NCBI RefSeq assembly: GCF_017309585.1
Contig: NZ_CP071321.1
Span: 2,728,001-2,792,000 of the forward strand
Length of the DNA: 64,000 nt
Source of the DNA: Nitrogeniibacter aestuarii
Lineage (GTDB): Bacteria; Pseudomonadota; Gammaproteobacteria; Burkholderiales; Rhodocyclaceae
Reading direction: 5' to 3'
A program made the translations under genes and the position numbers. The number at the start of each line of letters is the position of its first letter. The first letter of the stretch is position 1. Shown piece after piece: positions 37,770-46,329 of this stretch. The notes below the pieces were generated by a model. That model was not told where the DNA came from. It worked only from the letters and a program-made list of their open reading frames with translations, and made no database searches.

Positions 37770-38546
37770 TTACTCGGAAAGCCCCTCACGGTCAAACATC
37801 CGGCTGACCCGCTCGAGGTCTTCCGGAGTATCCACCCCCGGCGCCGGCGGAAGTGCCACCGTGAGGACATGAATCCGTTCGCCATGCCACATGGCCCGCA
37901 GCTGCTCGAGCGCCTCCCACTGTTCGACGGGAGCAGGCGCCATTGAGGTATAGCGACGCAGAAAGCCAGCCCGGTAGGCGTAAATGCCGATATGACGCAG
38001 CACCCCAAGCCCGGCAGGGATGGCGTCACGATTCTGGGCATATGCGTCACGCGCCCACGGGATGGGCGCACGCGAGAAATACATCGCCCGACTGGCTGCA
38101 TCGGTCACCACCTTGACCACGTTCGGATTGAAAACATCGTCAGCCGAATCGATCGGATGTGCCGCGGTGGCAATCGCGGCGTCAGGATCGGCGGCCAGTG
38201 CCTCGGCCACCCCCCGCACAAGCGCCACATCAATGAGCGGCTCGTCACCCTGAACGTTCACCACGATGCTCTCATCCGCCCAGCCGCGCTGTTCGACCAC
38301 CTCGGCAAGACGATCGGTACCAGTGGGATGGTCTGCGCGCGTCATCGACACCTGACCACCGGCCGAGGTGACTGCATGCGCCACGCCATCATGGTCGGTG
38401 GCGACCCAGGTCTCGTCAGCGCCAGAACCGGCCACACGCTCGAGCACGCGCACGATCATGGGCTTGCCGGCGATGTCGGCCAGCGGTTTTCCCGGCAGAC
38501 GGCTCGACGCGTAGCGCGCCGGAATGACCAGCTTGAAAGCGCTCAC
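37770..38546 (-). CDS. kdsB: 3-deoxy-manno-octulosonate cytidylyltransferase
   Basis: A 258-residue enzyme that activates Kdo with CTP for lipopolysaccharide synthesis. FKLVIPARYASSRLPGKPLADIAGKPM is the nucleotide site (key part PARYASSRLPGKPL). VNVQGDEPLID binds Mg2+, and RADHPTGTDRLAEV is conserved. The GTG start at 38546 overlaps the stop codon of the Trm112-like gene (GTGA). Confidence 0.97.
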   Translation of the reverse strand: MSAFKLVIPARYASSRLPGKPLADIAGKPMIVRVLERVAGSGADETWVATDHDGVAHAVTSAGGQVSMTRADHPTGTDRLAEVVEQRGWADESIVVNVQGDEPLIDVALVRGVAEALAADPDAAIATAAHPIDSADDVFNPNVVKVVTDAASRAMYFSRAPIPWARDAYAQNRDAIPAGLGVLRHIGIYAYRAGFLRRYTSMAPAPVEQWEALEQLRAMWHGERIHVLTVALPPAPGVDTPEDLERVSRMFDREGLSE

Positions 38547-38728
38547 GCGTCCTCGCCTTCAGACGCATCCAGCTCGCGCGCTTCATCCTCCAGCATCACG
38601 GGAATGTCGTCGCGAATCGGATAGGCCAGACGACACGGTTGGCAGACCAACTCCTGTTCGGCCTTGCGGTACTCAAGAGCGCCCTTGCAAACAGGGCAGA
38701 CGAGAATTTCAAGCAGCTTGGCGTCCAT
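38543..38728 (-). CDS. Trm112/YcaR family small protein
   Basis: A 61-residue protein with MDAKLLEILVCPVCKGAL at the start, then ELVCQPCRLAYPIRDDIPVML. The four cysteines (CPVC, CQPC) form a possible zinc site. This is the YcaR/Trm112 type usually found between lpxK and kdsB, as here. Its start lies just within the 3' end of lpxK. The function in bacteria is unclear. Confidence 0.92.
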   Translation of the reverse strand: MDAKLLEILVCPVCKGALEYRKAEQELVCQPCRLAYPIRDDIPVMLEDEARELDASEGEDA

Positions 38729-39725
38729 GGCGATCCAGTGAGTCGAGAATGGGCTGCAGCGCAGCCTCGGAAATTCGGGCGCTGACCGGAAACACCCAAG
38801 TGTCGGCCGGCGCGAACGGCGCACATTTTACCGCATCCTTCTCCGTGAGCAGGATCGGTTCGCCCGGCTCGAAGGCCAGATCTTCAGGCACATACTCATG
38901 ATGATCAGGGAACGGGTGCGGGACGACGTCCAGCCCCATCGCGCACAACTGGTCGAAGAAACGCTCGGGCCGGCCGATGCCTGCCACGGCATGCACGCGA
39001 CGCCCCGCAAAATCGGCGGCCAAACGCCGCTCGGCACGGTTGGAGATTGCTTCGAAATGCGTTCCATCGAGCGTCATCGACACCTGTGGCACATCAGGCA
39101 GTCGCGCCATCAGCTTGTCGGACACCCTTCCGTGCACCACCAGTACCGAAGCCTCTCCAAGGCGGGCGACCGGCTCACGCAAGGGCCCGGCGGGCAAGAG
39201 CCAGCCATTGCCGAGCACCTGTTCGTCCACCACCACCACTTGAGCATCACGTGCCATGGCCAGGTGTTGCAGGCCGTCGTCGCTGATGACCACATCGACC
39301 GCTGGACACGCCGCCAGGAGGTGCCGAATCGCTTCGGCCCGATCAGCGCCAACGACCACGGGCACGCCGGTCAGCTGTGCGAGCAAGCGCGGTTCATCAC
39401 CGACCGACGCGGGCGTGTCCCCCGATGCCACGATGCGGATGGCGTCGTCCTTGCGGCCATAGCCTCGACTGACGATGCCCGGCGACCAGCCACGCGCTTC
39501 GAGCGCGCTCGCCAGCCACACCACCACCGGGGTTTTGCCACTGCCGCCAACCGCAATATTGCCAACGACGACGACAGGCACCGGCGAGCGCCGAGACTTG
39601 AGCACGCCCAGCCGATAGCACAGGCGCCTGAGGCCTGAGAGCAAGAGAAAAACGAGGGAGACCGGCCACAGCAGCAGGGCCCAACCGGAACGCTGCTGCC
39701 AGAACGCCGGCCTGTTCGCCGCCAC
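38709..39725 (-). CDS. lpxK: Tetraacyldisaccharide 4'-kinase
   Basis: A 338-residue inner-membrane-associated kinase that phosphorylates the lipid A precursor. A membrane helix at about residues 14-30 (WALLLWPVSLVFLLLSG) precedes the Walker A motif VGNIAVGGSGKTPVVVWLA. SRGYGRKD, DEPRLLA and ISDDGLQH are also typical. The GTG at 39725 lies four bases after the exbD stop codon and gives the usual length. It overlaps the Trm112-like gene at its end. Confidence 0.95.
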   Translation of the reverse strand: MAANRPAFWQQRSGWALLLWPVSLVFLLLSGLRRLCYRLGVLKSRRSPVPVVVVGNIAVGGSGKTPVVVWLASALEARGWSPGIVSRGYGRKDDAIRIVASGDTPASVGDEPRLLAQLTGVPVVVGADRAEAIRHLLAACPAVDVVISDDGLQHLAMARDAQVVVVDEQVLGNGWLLPAGPLREPVARLGEASVLVVHGRVSDKLMARLPDVPQVSMTLDGTHFEAISNRAERRLAADFAGRRVHAVAGIGRPERFFDQLCAMGLDVVPHPFPDHHEYVPEDLAFEPGEPILLTEKDAVKCAPFAPADTWVFPVSARISEAALQPILDSLDRHGRQAA

Positions 39726-39729
39726 CGAT

Positions 39730-40149
39730 TTACTCGTCGTTGCGGGTCGCGAAGGTGATCTTGGCCAGCCCGACCCGCTGCGCTGCCTGCAACACATCGA
39801 TGGTCCGCTGGTGGGCCGATTTGGCATCCGCGTTGATGATGACCAGCGGCTCCGGCGTATTGGCCGGCACGGCACGGCCGAGCGCCGCCGCGATGCTGTC
39901 CACATCCCCCCCGACCACCGGCACTCGATTGACCAGCACATCGCCCTCGGCGGTCACGGCAACGTTCAACTCGTTGGGCTGGCCGTCCACTTCTTCAGCT
40001 GCCGCACTCGGCAGTGTGAGTTCCATGCCGGCGAATCGCGCATAGGTGGTGGTGAGCATCAGGAAAATGATGATCACCAGCAGCACATCGATGAGCGGAA
40101 TCAGATTGATTTCCGGCTCTTCCTGGCGCCGGTTGGTCTGGAAGCGCAT
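39730..40149 (-). CDS. exbD: ExbD/TolR family proton channel subunit
   Basis: A 139-residue protein with one membrane helix near the N-terminus. The proton-pathway Asp is in INLIPLIDVLLVIIIFLML (Asp21 region), and the rest is a periplasmic domain (ELTLPSAAAEEV, VIINADAKSAHQRTIDVL). It works with the ExbB-like protein encoded 10 bases upstream, using the proton motive force. Its place before lpxK suggests envelope work, but a TonB partner is not present here. Confidence 0.93.
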   Translation of the reverse strand: MRFQTNRRQEEPEINLIPLIDVLLVIIIFLMLTTTYARFAGMELTLPSAAAEEVDGQPNELNVAVTAEGDVLVNRVPVVGGDVDSIAAALGRAVPANTPEPLVIINADAKSAHQRTIDVLQAAQRVGLAKITFATRNDE

Positions 40150-40159
40150 GGGGCCGCCC

Positions 40160-40768
40160 TTACCCGCGACGCTCGCCGTGGACGACTTCCACGAGCTTGA
40201 TCGCCTGCTGCTCCATGTCGAGCACGAAGGTGTTGACCAGCGCGCGGAAGTGGCGCCAGAAGATCATCGCCGGAATGGCAATGATCAGACCGAACCCGGT
40301 GTTGTAGAGGGCCACGGAAATACCGTGGGCCAACTGTTGCGGGTTTGCCCCACCCGGCGTCTGAGACCCGAAGATCTCGATCATGCCCACGATGGTGCCG
40401 AACAGCCCCATGAGCGGGCTGATCGAAGCAATGGTGCCCAGCGTCGTCAGGAAACGCTCAAGGTCATGCACCACGGCACGACCGGCTTCCTCGATGGATT
40501 CCTTCATCACTTCCCGCGGGCTTTTCACGTTGCGCAGGCCCGCCGCCAGCACCTGTCCCAGAGGCGAGTGCGCCTGGACACGCTGAATCATGTCCGCGCT
40601 GACCCCATGGCGGCGCAGATCGGCAACAATTTTTTCGAGCAGTCCGCTGGGGACGATCTTGCTGCGTCGGAGAGTGATGGAGCGCTCGATAATGAGGGCT
40701 ACGGCGATGACAGATGCAAACAGCAGCGGCCAGATGGGCCAACCGGCCGCCTTGATGATCTCGAACAC
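40160..40768 (-). CDS. exbB: ExbB/TolQ/MotA family proton channel
   Basis: A 202-residue protein with three membrane helices (about residues 10-28, 110-135 and 155-175). The motifs RFLTTLGTIASISPLMGLFGTIVGMIEIF and GISVALYNTGFGLIIAIPAMI hold the conserved Thr and pore residues of the family (short forms: SPLMGLFGTVxG-like, LYNTGFGL). It is the first gene of the exbB-exbD-lpxK-kdsB-adk minus-strand operon. Confidence 0.94.
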   Translation of the reverse strand: MFEIIKAAGWPIWPLLFASVIAVALIIERSITLRRSKIVPSGLLEKIVADLRRHGVSADMIQRVQAHSPLGQVLAAGLRNVKSPREVMKESIEEAGRAVVHDLERFLTTLGTIASISPLMGLFGTIVGMIEIFGSQTPGGANPQQLAHGISVALYNTGFGLIIAIPAMIFWRHFRALVNTFVLDMEQQAIKLVEVVHGERRG

Positions 40769-41125
40769 GCGCGCTTACTCCCCCGAAAAATCGTTAAACC
40801 GAAATGCTATCGTTGATGGCCCGATTTCGTCCAGCACAGTGCAATATTCCATGAGAAACACGGGTAAACCCCGGCGGGATAAGGGCTTTGTGAAACCATC
40901 CACAAAAACTGTGGATAACTTTGTGGATGAACTCTGTGCGTAGAGGCTAAACCCGCTCCCCGTAAGGTTTTTTCCTACACCGACCAAAAATTAAGCAGAG
41001 ATTAAAATTCATATATTTCAAACACTTAAGAAACACGAAATTTTCTTCATGAAAAAAGTGTTGCTGCATCGCAGCAAGTATTGACAAAGAAAACATGGTG
41101 TGGATTGACGCTAGAATTCGAACCC
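40769..41125. other. Intergenic region with AT-rich stretch upstream of xseA
   Basis: A 357-base gap between divergent exbB and xseA, with no gene visible. Positions about 40970-41100 are strongly AT-rich in an otherwise high-GC window. DnaA-box-like sites lie beside it (40896-40930). A hairpin TTGCTGC-ATC-GCAGCAA is at 41061-41077, and TTGACA at 41081-41086 could be a -35 box, although I see no well-spaced -10. Confidence 0.7.
40896..40930. promoter_or_regulatory. Cluster of DnaA-box-like sites
   Basis: TGTGGATAA at 40910-40918 is the exact complement of the consensus TTATCCACA. CCATCCACA at 40896-40904 differs at two positions and TGTGGATGA at 40922-40930 at one. Three sites in 35 bases next to an AT-rich stretch suggest DnaA binding, either for regulation or titration. 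Confidence 0.6.
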
Positions 41126-42490
41126 ATGGAACCTGATGACACCCCACTTCCTTCGACCATCAGCGTCACGGAACTCAATCGCCTTGCCCGCGAGACACTC
41201 GAGACCCGCTTTCCCCCGCTATGGGTGCGCGGTGAAATCTCGAACTTCACTCGCGCGCCCTCCGGGCACATGTACTTCACCCTCAAGGATGCCGGCGCGC
41301 AAGTGCGCTGCACCCTGTGGCGCACCCGGGCACAACGATTGACCGTCACACCACGCGCCGGCATGCAGGTCGAGGCGCGGGCCACGGTCAGCCTGTACGA
41401 GCCTCGCGGTGACTACCAGCTCAACGTCGAAAGCCTTCGCGAAGCCGGTCGCGGCAACCTTCACGAAGCCTTCCTGCGCCTCAAGACCAAGCTCGACAAC
41501 GAAGGTCTGTTTTCGCCAGAGATCAAGCGCGCGATCCCCCGCTATCCGGCGAGTCTTGCCGTGATTACCAGCCCACAGGCGGCCGCCTTGCGCGATATCA
41601 TGGCCGCCCTCGCCCGTCGCGCCCCGAACCTGCCGGTCGAGTTGCTGCCGACGCCCGTCCAGGGAGAGGGTGCAGGCACTCACATCGCCGCGGCACTGGG
41701 CCAGATTCTCGCCATGCCCGAAGCAGCCCGTCCCGAACTGGTCCTGCTGGTGCGCGGTGGGGGCAGCCTCGAAGATCTGTGGTCATTCAACGAAGAAGTG
41801 GTCGCACGGGCGATCCGGGCCTGCCCGGTCCCCGTGATTGTGGGCGTGGGTCACGAGACGGATTTCACCATCGCGGATTTTGCGGCCGACTGCAGGGCCG
41901 CCACGCCGACCGCAGCCGCGGAGCTGGCGAGCGCAGGTTATGCAGAAGCAGCCGGCCGGCTGGCGCATCTCGAGATCGTGCTCCGCAGGGCCATGCGGCG
42001 CCAGCTCGACACGGCCCACCAGCGACTCGACCGTCAGTCCCTGAGACTGATTCACCCCCGTGACCGTGTGGCGCGGTCACGCAAGGAGCTCGCGGCACAG
42101 GCGCTGCGACTGCGTCAGGCCCTGACCCAGCGCATGCGACAGCACACCACCACGCTCGCGTTTGTGGAACGCCGGCTCCGGAACCAGAAACCCGAGCTGT
42201 CAGGTCTGCAAAAACAGCTTGAACGCACGGGCGATGCCATTGTCACACGCATGTCCCGACACCTGTCTTCACGCCGGGAACGGCTGAGCGCGCTGGCCGC
42301 ATCGCTGGACCATCTCAATCCGGAAGCGGTCCTCTCGCGCGGCTACAGCATTGCCCGTGATCATCACGGGCGCATCTTGCGCGATGCAGCACAAGTGACC
42401 GCCGGGGAAAATATCCGGGTCCAGTTGCACCAAGGCGAGATTGATGCGACCGTTTCGGACATTCGCGCTGCAACGCAAAAGCGCGAATGA
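41126..42490 (+). CDS. xseA: Exodeoxyribonuclease VII large subunit
   Basis: A 454-residue nuclease subunit that degrades single-stranded DNA. An N-terminal OB fold (ISVTELNRLARETLE, VRGEISNFTRAPSGHMYFTLKD) precedes the catalytic domain (VITSPQAAALRDIMAALARR, LLVRGGGSLEDLWSFNEE, VIVGVGHETDFTIADFAAD) and a C-terminal coiled coil. ATG 41126 was chosen as it gives the usual N-terminus and length. The small subunit xseB is not nearby. Confidence 0.97.
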   Translation: MEPDDTPLPSTISVTELNRLARETLETRFPPLWVRGEISNFTRAPSGHMYFTLKDAGAQVRCTLWRTRAQRLTVTPRAGMQVEARATVSLYEPRGDYQLNVESLREAGRGNLHEAFLRLKTKLDNEGLFSPEIKRAIPRYPASLAVITSPQAAALRDIMAALARRAPNLPVELLPTPVQGEGAGTHIAAALGQILAMPEAARPELVLLVRGGGSLEDLWSFNEEVVARAIRACPVPVIVGVGHETDFTIADFAADCRAATPTAAAELASAGYAEAAGRLAHLEIVLRRAMRRQLDTAHQRLDRQSLRLIHPRDRVARSRKELAAQALRLRQALTQRMRQHTTTLAFVERRLRNQKPELSGLQKQLERTGDAIVTRMSRHLSSRRERLSALAASLDHLNPEAVLSRGYSIARDHHGRILRDAAQVTAGENIRVQLHQGEIDATVSDIRAATQKRE

Positions 42491-42579
42491 GACCGTTCGC
42501 CGGTTGCGAGAAGTTTTGATTCCCGACTAGAATGGTCGGGTTATAGAGTTACCGTCCAATTGCCAACAAGGAGAGACGA

Positions 42580-43164
42580 ATGGAACACGTTCTGCCCGAA
42601 CTGCCGTATGCCAAGGATGCACTGGCTCCGCACATTTCTGCCGAGACCCTCGAGTTTCATTACGGCAAGCACCACCAGGCCTATGTGACCAATCTGAACA
42701 ACCTGATCAAGGGCACCGAGTACGAAAGCCTGGATCTGGAAGCCATCATCAAGAAAGCACCGGCTGGTGGCGTGTTCAACAACTCGGCACAGGTCTGGAA
42801 CCACACCTTCTTCTGGAACAGCATGTCGCCCAACGGCGGCGGTGAGCCCTCCGGCGCACTGGCCGATGCCATCAAGGCCAAGTGGGGCTCCTATGAAGAT
42901 TTCAAGAAAGCTTTCACGGCGTCGGCCACCGGCAACTTCGGTTCCGGCTGGACCTGGCTGGTCAAGAAGACTGATGGCAGCGTCGACATCGTCAATACCA
43001 CGGCTGCCGGCACGCCCCTGACCACCGACGACACCGCCCTGCTCTGTATCGACGTGTGGGAACACGCCTACTACATCGATTACCGTAACCGTCGTCCCGA
43101 TTTCGTGGCCACGTTCCTGAACAGCCTGATCAACTGGGACTTCGCTGCCAAGAACTTTGCCTGA
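42580..43164 (+). CDS. sodB: Superoxide dismutase (Fe type)
   Basis: A 194-residue enzyme converting superoxide to peroxide and oxygen. Metal ligands: His26 region (LEFHYGKHHQAYV), His in NHTFFWNSM, and the Asp/His pair in DVWEHAYYIDYRN. The Gln-position motif GNFGSGWTWLV and AAPAGGVFNNSAQVWNH-like segment favour the iron form (SodB). AAGGAGA lies five bases before the ATG. It has its own terminator. Confidence 0.96.
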   Translation: MEHVLPELPYAKDALAPHISAETLEFHYGKHHQAYVTNLNNLIKGTEYESLDLEAIIKKAPAGGVFNNSAQVWNHTFFWNSMSPNGGGEPSGALADAIKAKWGSYEDFKKAFTASATGNFGSGWTWLVKKTDGSVDIVNTTAAGTPLTTDDTALLCIDVWEHAYYIDYRNRRPDFVATFLNSLINWDFAAKNFA

Positions 43165-43184
43165 TCGGCACCGTTCGAATCGCG

Positions 43185-43216
43185 AAAAAGCCGTGGCAAT
43201 CCGCCACGGCTTTTTT
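43185..43216 (+). terminator. Terminator of sodB
   Basis: Eight-base stem GCCGTGGC/GCCACGGC, five-base loop, six T; 25 bases after the sodB stop codon. Confidence 0.93.
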
Positions 43217-43285
43217 GTTGCGCAACGTCACCGGCTGACGACGCGTTTGATATGATCGCAATCCTCGTGTGCCAGGAGAGCTTTC

Positions 43286-43894
43286 TTGGATACTGCCAAA
43301 GCCGAAACACCGGTCACGCCGGAAGCACTCGAAGCGCTGCGCACCGACATGTTGCGCTTCGCCACGATGCAGCTTCGCGACAGTCACCTGGCTGAAGACC
43401 TGGTGCAGGACACCATGATGACCGCGCTGGCCAAGGCGTCGCAATTTGCGGGGCGCTCGACGCTCAAGACATGGGTATTCACGATCCTGCGCAATAACGT
43501 CATCGATGCGATTCACAAGCGCGCCCGGACGGTCAGCGCGTCGGACTACGCGCTTGAAGGCGAGAGTCTGGACGCGACCTTCGATCACCTCTTCAAGGAA
43601 AACGATCACTGGACCCCGGCAGCGAAACCCCAGGAATGGAGCCAGCCCGACGCGGCCATGGAAGAACAGCAGTTCTGGGCCGTCTTCGATGCGTGCATGG
43701 ATCATCTGCCGGAAAACACCGCTCGCGTGTTCATGATGCGCGAGGTGCTCGAACTATCGAGCCAGGAGATCTGCGAGACCCTGTCCATCAGCACGAGTAA
43801 CTGTCACGTCATCCTGCATCGTGCTCGCATCGCCCTGCGCAAGTGCCTCGAAGGCAACTGGTTCTCCGATGACGCGGGGTGCGCCACATGCTGA
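43286..43894 (+). CDS. ECF-like RNA polymerase sigma factor
   Basis: A 202-residue sigma-70 family factor. Region 2 is LAEDLVQDTMMTALAKASQFAGRSTLKTWVFTILRNNVIDAIHKR (key pieces EDLVQDT, TWVFTILRN). Region 4 is LPENTARVFMMREVLELSSQEICETL then STSNCHVILHRARIALR. Between them lies a longer linker than in most ECF factors. The TTG start at 43286 follows AGGAGA by six bases. The stop codon overlaps the zinc-finger gene, its likely anti-sigma factor. Confidence 0.9.
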   Translation: MDTAKAETPVTPEALEALRTDMLRFATMQLRDSHLAEDLVQDTMMTALAKASQFAGRSTLKTWVFTILRNNVIDAIHKRARTVSASDYALEGESLDATFDHLFKENDHWTPAAKPQEWSQPDAAMEEQQFWAVFDACMDHLPENTARVFMMREVLELSSQEICETLSISTSNCHVILHRARIALRKCLEGNWFSDDAGCATC

Positions 43895-44082
43895 GCTGCA
43901 AGGAAGCCACGCACCTCATGTCCGTTGCCCAGGAGCGCCCCCTGTCGGTCAGCGAGAAGATGCAGCTCAAGATGCACCTCATGCTGTGCAACGGCTGTGC
44001 GCGCTTTCAGACACAAATGGCTTTCATCCGCCGGGCCTGCAAGGGTTACCTGAAGCGCAACGGTTTCAAAGACGACGCGTGA
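43888..44082 (+). CDS. Small zinc-finger (zf-HC2) putative anti-sigma factor
   Basis: A 64-residue soluble protein. MLSCKEATHLMSVAQERPLS is the usual start of the family, and HLMLCNGC gives the HxxxCxxC zinc motif. There is no membrane helix, so it would act in the cytoplasm, perhaps sensing redox stress through the zinc thiols. Its ATG overlaps the sigma factor gene's stop codon, supporting a regulator-antagonist pair. Confidence 0.87.
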   Translation: MLSCKEATHLMSVAQERPLSVSEKMQLKMHLMLCNGCARFQTQMAFIRRACKGYLKRNGFKDDA

Positions 44083-44825
44083 GCTGCGACGCTCAACAGG
44101 ATGAATTGCCGATCCTGTACCGCGACCCTTGGATCGTTGCTGTCCACAAACCCTCGGGCCTGCTCGTTCATCGCTCGGAAATCGATCGTCACGAGACCCG
44201 GTTCGCGGTGCAGCTGCTACGCGACCAGATCGGTCAGCGGGTGTGGCCGGCCCATCGGCTCGATCGCGGCACCTCCGGCGCACTGATCTTTGCGCTCGAT
44301 CCGGTCACCGCCGGTGCACTGGGCAAGCAGTTCGAGGCACAGCAGGTCCGCAAGCGCTATCTCGCCGTGGTCAGGGGCCATCCGCCAGCGTCAGGCAGCA
44401 TCGATCATGCCCTTGCGCGAAAGCACGACGCGCGTGACTGGCGCGACCCCAGAAGCACGGCAGAAGCGCCGCAAGCGGCAGTGACCGACTTTCGTACGCT
44501 GGCCACCGTCGAACTGCCGTTCCAGGTCGACCGCTACCCGACCAGCCGCTATGCACTGGTCGCGCTGGAACCACACACCGGTCGCCAACACCAGATCCGG
44601 CGCCACCTCAAGCATATTGCGCATCCGATCATTGGCGATGCCACCTATGGCAAGGGCCGGCACAACCGCATGTTTGCCGAACGGCTGGGCAGCAATCGCC
44701 TGCTACTGGCGTGCACACATCTGAGCGTGACTCATCCGCACAGCGGGGCGTCGGTCAGCATCGACGCCCCTTTGGCCCCGGAGTTTGCCGATCTGCTCGC
44801 GCAGCTCGGTTGGTCTCCGGGCTGA
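44079..44825 (+). CDS. truC: tRNA pseudouridine(65) synthase
   Basis: A 248-residue pseudouridine synthase of the RluA family. The catalytic Asp is in AHRLDRGTSGALIF. LPILYRDPWIVAVHKPSGLLVHRS and LEPHTGRQHQIRRHLKHIAHPIIGDATYGKGRHNR match TruC (pieces KPSGLLVHRS, GRQHQIRRH). The GTG at 44079 overlaps the zinc-finger gene's stop codon (GTGA), so all three genes are coupled. Confidence 0.93.
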   Translation: MSCDAQQDELPILYRDPWIVAVHKPSGLLVHRSEIDRHETRFAVQLLRDQIGQRVWPAHRLDRGTSGALIFALDPVTAGALGKQFEAQQVRKRYLAVVRGHPPASGSIDHALARKHDARDWRDPRSTAEAPQAAVTDFRTLATVELPFQVDRYPTSRYALVALEPHTGRQHQIRRHLKHIAHPIIGDATYGKGRHNRMFAERLGSNRLLLACTHLSVTHPHSGASVSIDAPLAPEFADLLAQLGWSPG

Positions 44826-44844
44826 CTGGAACGGATCACGGCAC

Positions 44845-45081
44845 TCACTCGTGCAGCGGGAAGGAATACACCGGATCGTCTGCCTGGATGTAACGCAGGG
44901 AGCGCCATTCGCGAATCGTTTCGACCGCGATTTCGAACTCCTGGTATGACAGGGAATCCAACCGTGACAGATCGAAGGTCTGCCCTTTTTCGAGGGCTTC
45001 GAGCAATTCGCGGAAGACAGACGATGAGGCGGGGGCATCCGGATTCGCCAGTTGGGCGCGGACATGTTGGAGGTTGAACAT
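44845..45081 (-). CDS. Small conserved-looking hypothetical protein
   Basis: A 78-residue soluble protein, MFNLQHVRAQLANP at the start and PVYSFPLHE at the end, mostly predicted helical. I do not recognise it. AGGAGC lies six bases before the ATG at 45081, and codon use is normal, so it is probably real. It converges with truC. The longer open frame upstream starts in a basic stretch without a ribosome site and was left out. Confidence 0.6.
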   Translation of the reverse strand: MFNLQHVRAQLANPDAPASSSVFRELLEALEKGQTFDLSRLDSLSYQEFEIAVETIREWRSLRYIQADDPVYSFPLHE

Positions 45082-45347
45082 CTGACGCTCCTGATCAAGC
45101 AGTTTCTCGACATCTCGAGGACACTGTCTCCTTCGCCTTCTTGCGAGGCCTGACGCCAATTTACCCCTTTGAGGCCCCAAGCGAGTTAAGTTTTTGTGAC
45201 ACCCACATCAGTCAATTGAATGACGATGGCAAGCTCGAGTCCGCCTCCGGCGTCCCCCTCTTGTAAGTATTTCGACGACACCACGGTCAAAGCTCTCAAG
45301 ACACGAAAATAACGCCCGACACGGGCTTGAACCGACAAGGATCCGGC

Positions 45348-46313
45348 ATGCTAGCGACTCTCCCCCTGCTTCGAAAAACAGCCTTTCCGGCGCTTCAGCG
45401 TGCCCGTATCGATACCCTTCAGGTCAATCTGGGCTATCGATGCAATCAGACCTGTCTTCACTGCCACGTCAATGCCGGCCCGAATCGCACAGAGGAAATG
45501 GACAGCGAGACGGTTGATCTGGTCATCGATTTTCTGGCGGCGAATCCGGGCATCAAGACCCTCGACCTGACCGGCGGGGCACCGGAACTCAACCCCCATT
45601 TCCGCCGCCTCGTCTCGGCGGCGAACGCCAATGAGGTCAGGGTGATCGACCGATGCAACCTCACCATTCTGAGCGAGCCCGGCCAGGAAGACCTCGCGAC
45701 CTTCCTCGCCGAGCACAAGGTCGACATCGTCGCCTCACTGCCCTGCTACCTGGAAGACAATGTCAATGCCCAGCGTGGCAAGGGGGTTTTCGACGCCTCC
45801 ATCGCCGGGCTGAAGATGCTCAATGCGCTCGGCTATGGCCGCCCGGACAGCGGTCTGGTGCTCAACCTGGTCTATAACCCGCAGGGCCCCAGCCTGCCCC
45901 CGGCCCAGACCGAGCTTGAGCGCGCGTACAAGACACATCTTGGTGAGCAGCTCGGCGTCGTTTTCAACGAGTTGTTCACGCTGGCCAACATGCCCATCCA
46001 GCGCTTCGGTTCAACCCTGCTCTCCCACGGCCGCTTCAACGAATACATGCGTCTGCTGCAGAGCGCCCATCGCGACGAGAACCTCCCTGGCGTCATGTGC
46101 CGCAGCCAGTTGAGCGTGGACTGGCGTGGCCATCTCTTCGATTGTGATTTCAACCAGATGCTTGACCTGCCGGTCACAGCCCGGGACGGACGACCGCTAC
46201 ACCTGAGCGAAATCAGCGCTGCCCAGCTCGAAGGTGGCGACATCGTGGTCGCGGGTCACTGCTACGGTTGCACCGCGGGGCAGGGCTCCAGCTGCGGCGG
46301 CGCGCTGGGCTGA
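45348..46313 (+). CDS. arsS: Radical SAM protein of the arsenosugar biosynthesis (ArsS) type
   Basis: A 321-residue radical SAM enzyme. The [4Fe-4S] ligands are Cys32, Cys36 and Cys39 in GYRCNQTCLHCHVNAGP. LTGGAPELNPHFR and the C-terminal Cys-rich DUF3641-type part (CRSQLSVDWRG, CDFNQML, GHCYGCTAGQGSSCGG) are the ArsS signature. In arsenosugar pathways ArsS moves the 5'-deoxyadenosyl group to dimethylarsinous acid. AAGGA precedes the ATG at 45348. A symporter gene follows after 16 bases. No ArsM methyltransferase is in the window, so the substrate here is not proven. Confidence 0.9.
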   Translation: MLATLPLLRKTAFPALQRARIDTLQVNLGYRCNQTCLHCHVNAGPNRTEEMDSETVDLVIDFLAANPGIKTLDLTGGAPELNPHFRRLVSAANANEVRVIDRCNLTILSEPGQEDLATFLAEHKVDIVASLPCYLEDNVNAQRGKGVFDASIAGLKMLNALGYGRPDSGLVLNLVYNPQGPSLPPAQTELERAYKTHLGEQLGVVFNELFTLANMPIQRFGSTLLSHGRFNEYMRLLQSAHRDENLPGVMCRSQLSVDWRGHLFDCDFNQMLDLPVTARDGRPLHLSEISAAQLEGGDIVVAGHCYGCTAGQGSSCGGALG

Positions 46314-46329
46314 TCGGAGGAAGCGGATC

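Noticed and set aside
40896..41100. Chromosomal replication origin
   Set aside because: DnaA boxes and AT-rich DNA are present, but dnaA, dnaN, gyrB or rpmH are absent and only three boxes are seen. Kept as a regulatory-site finding only.
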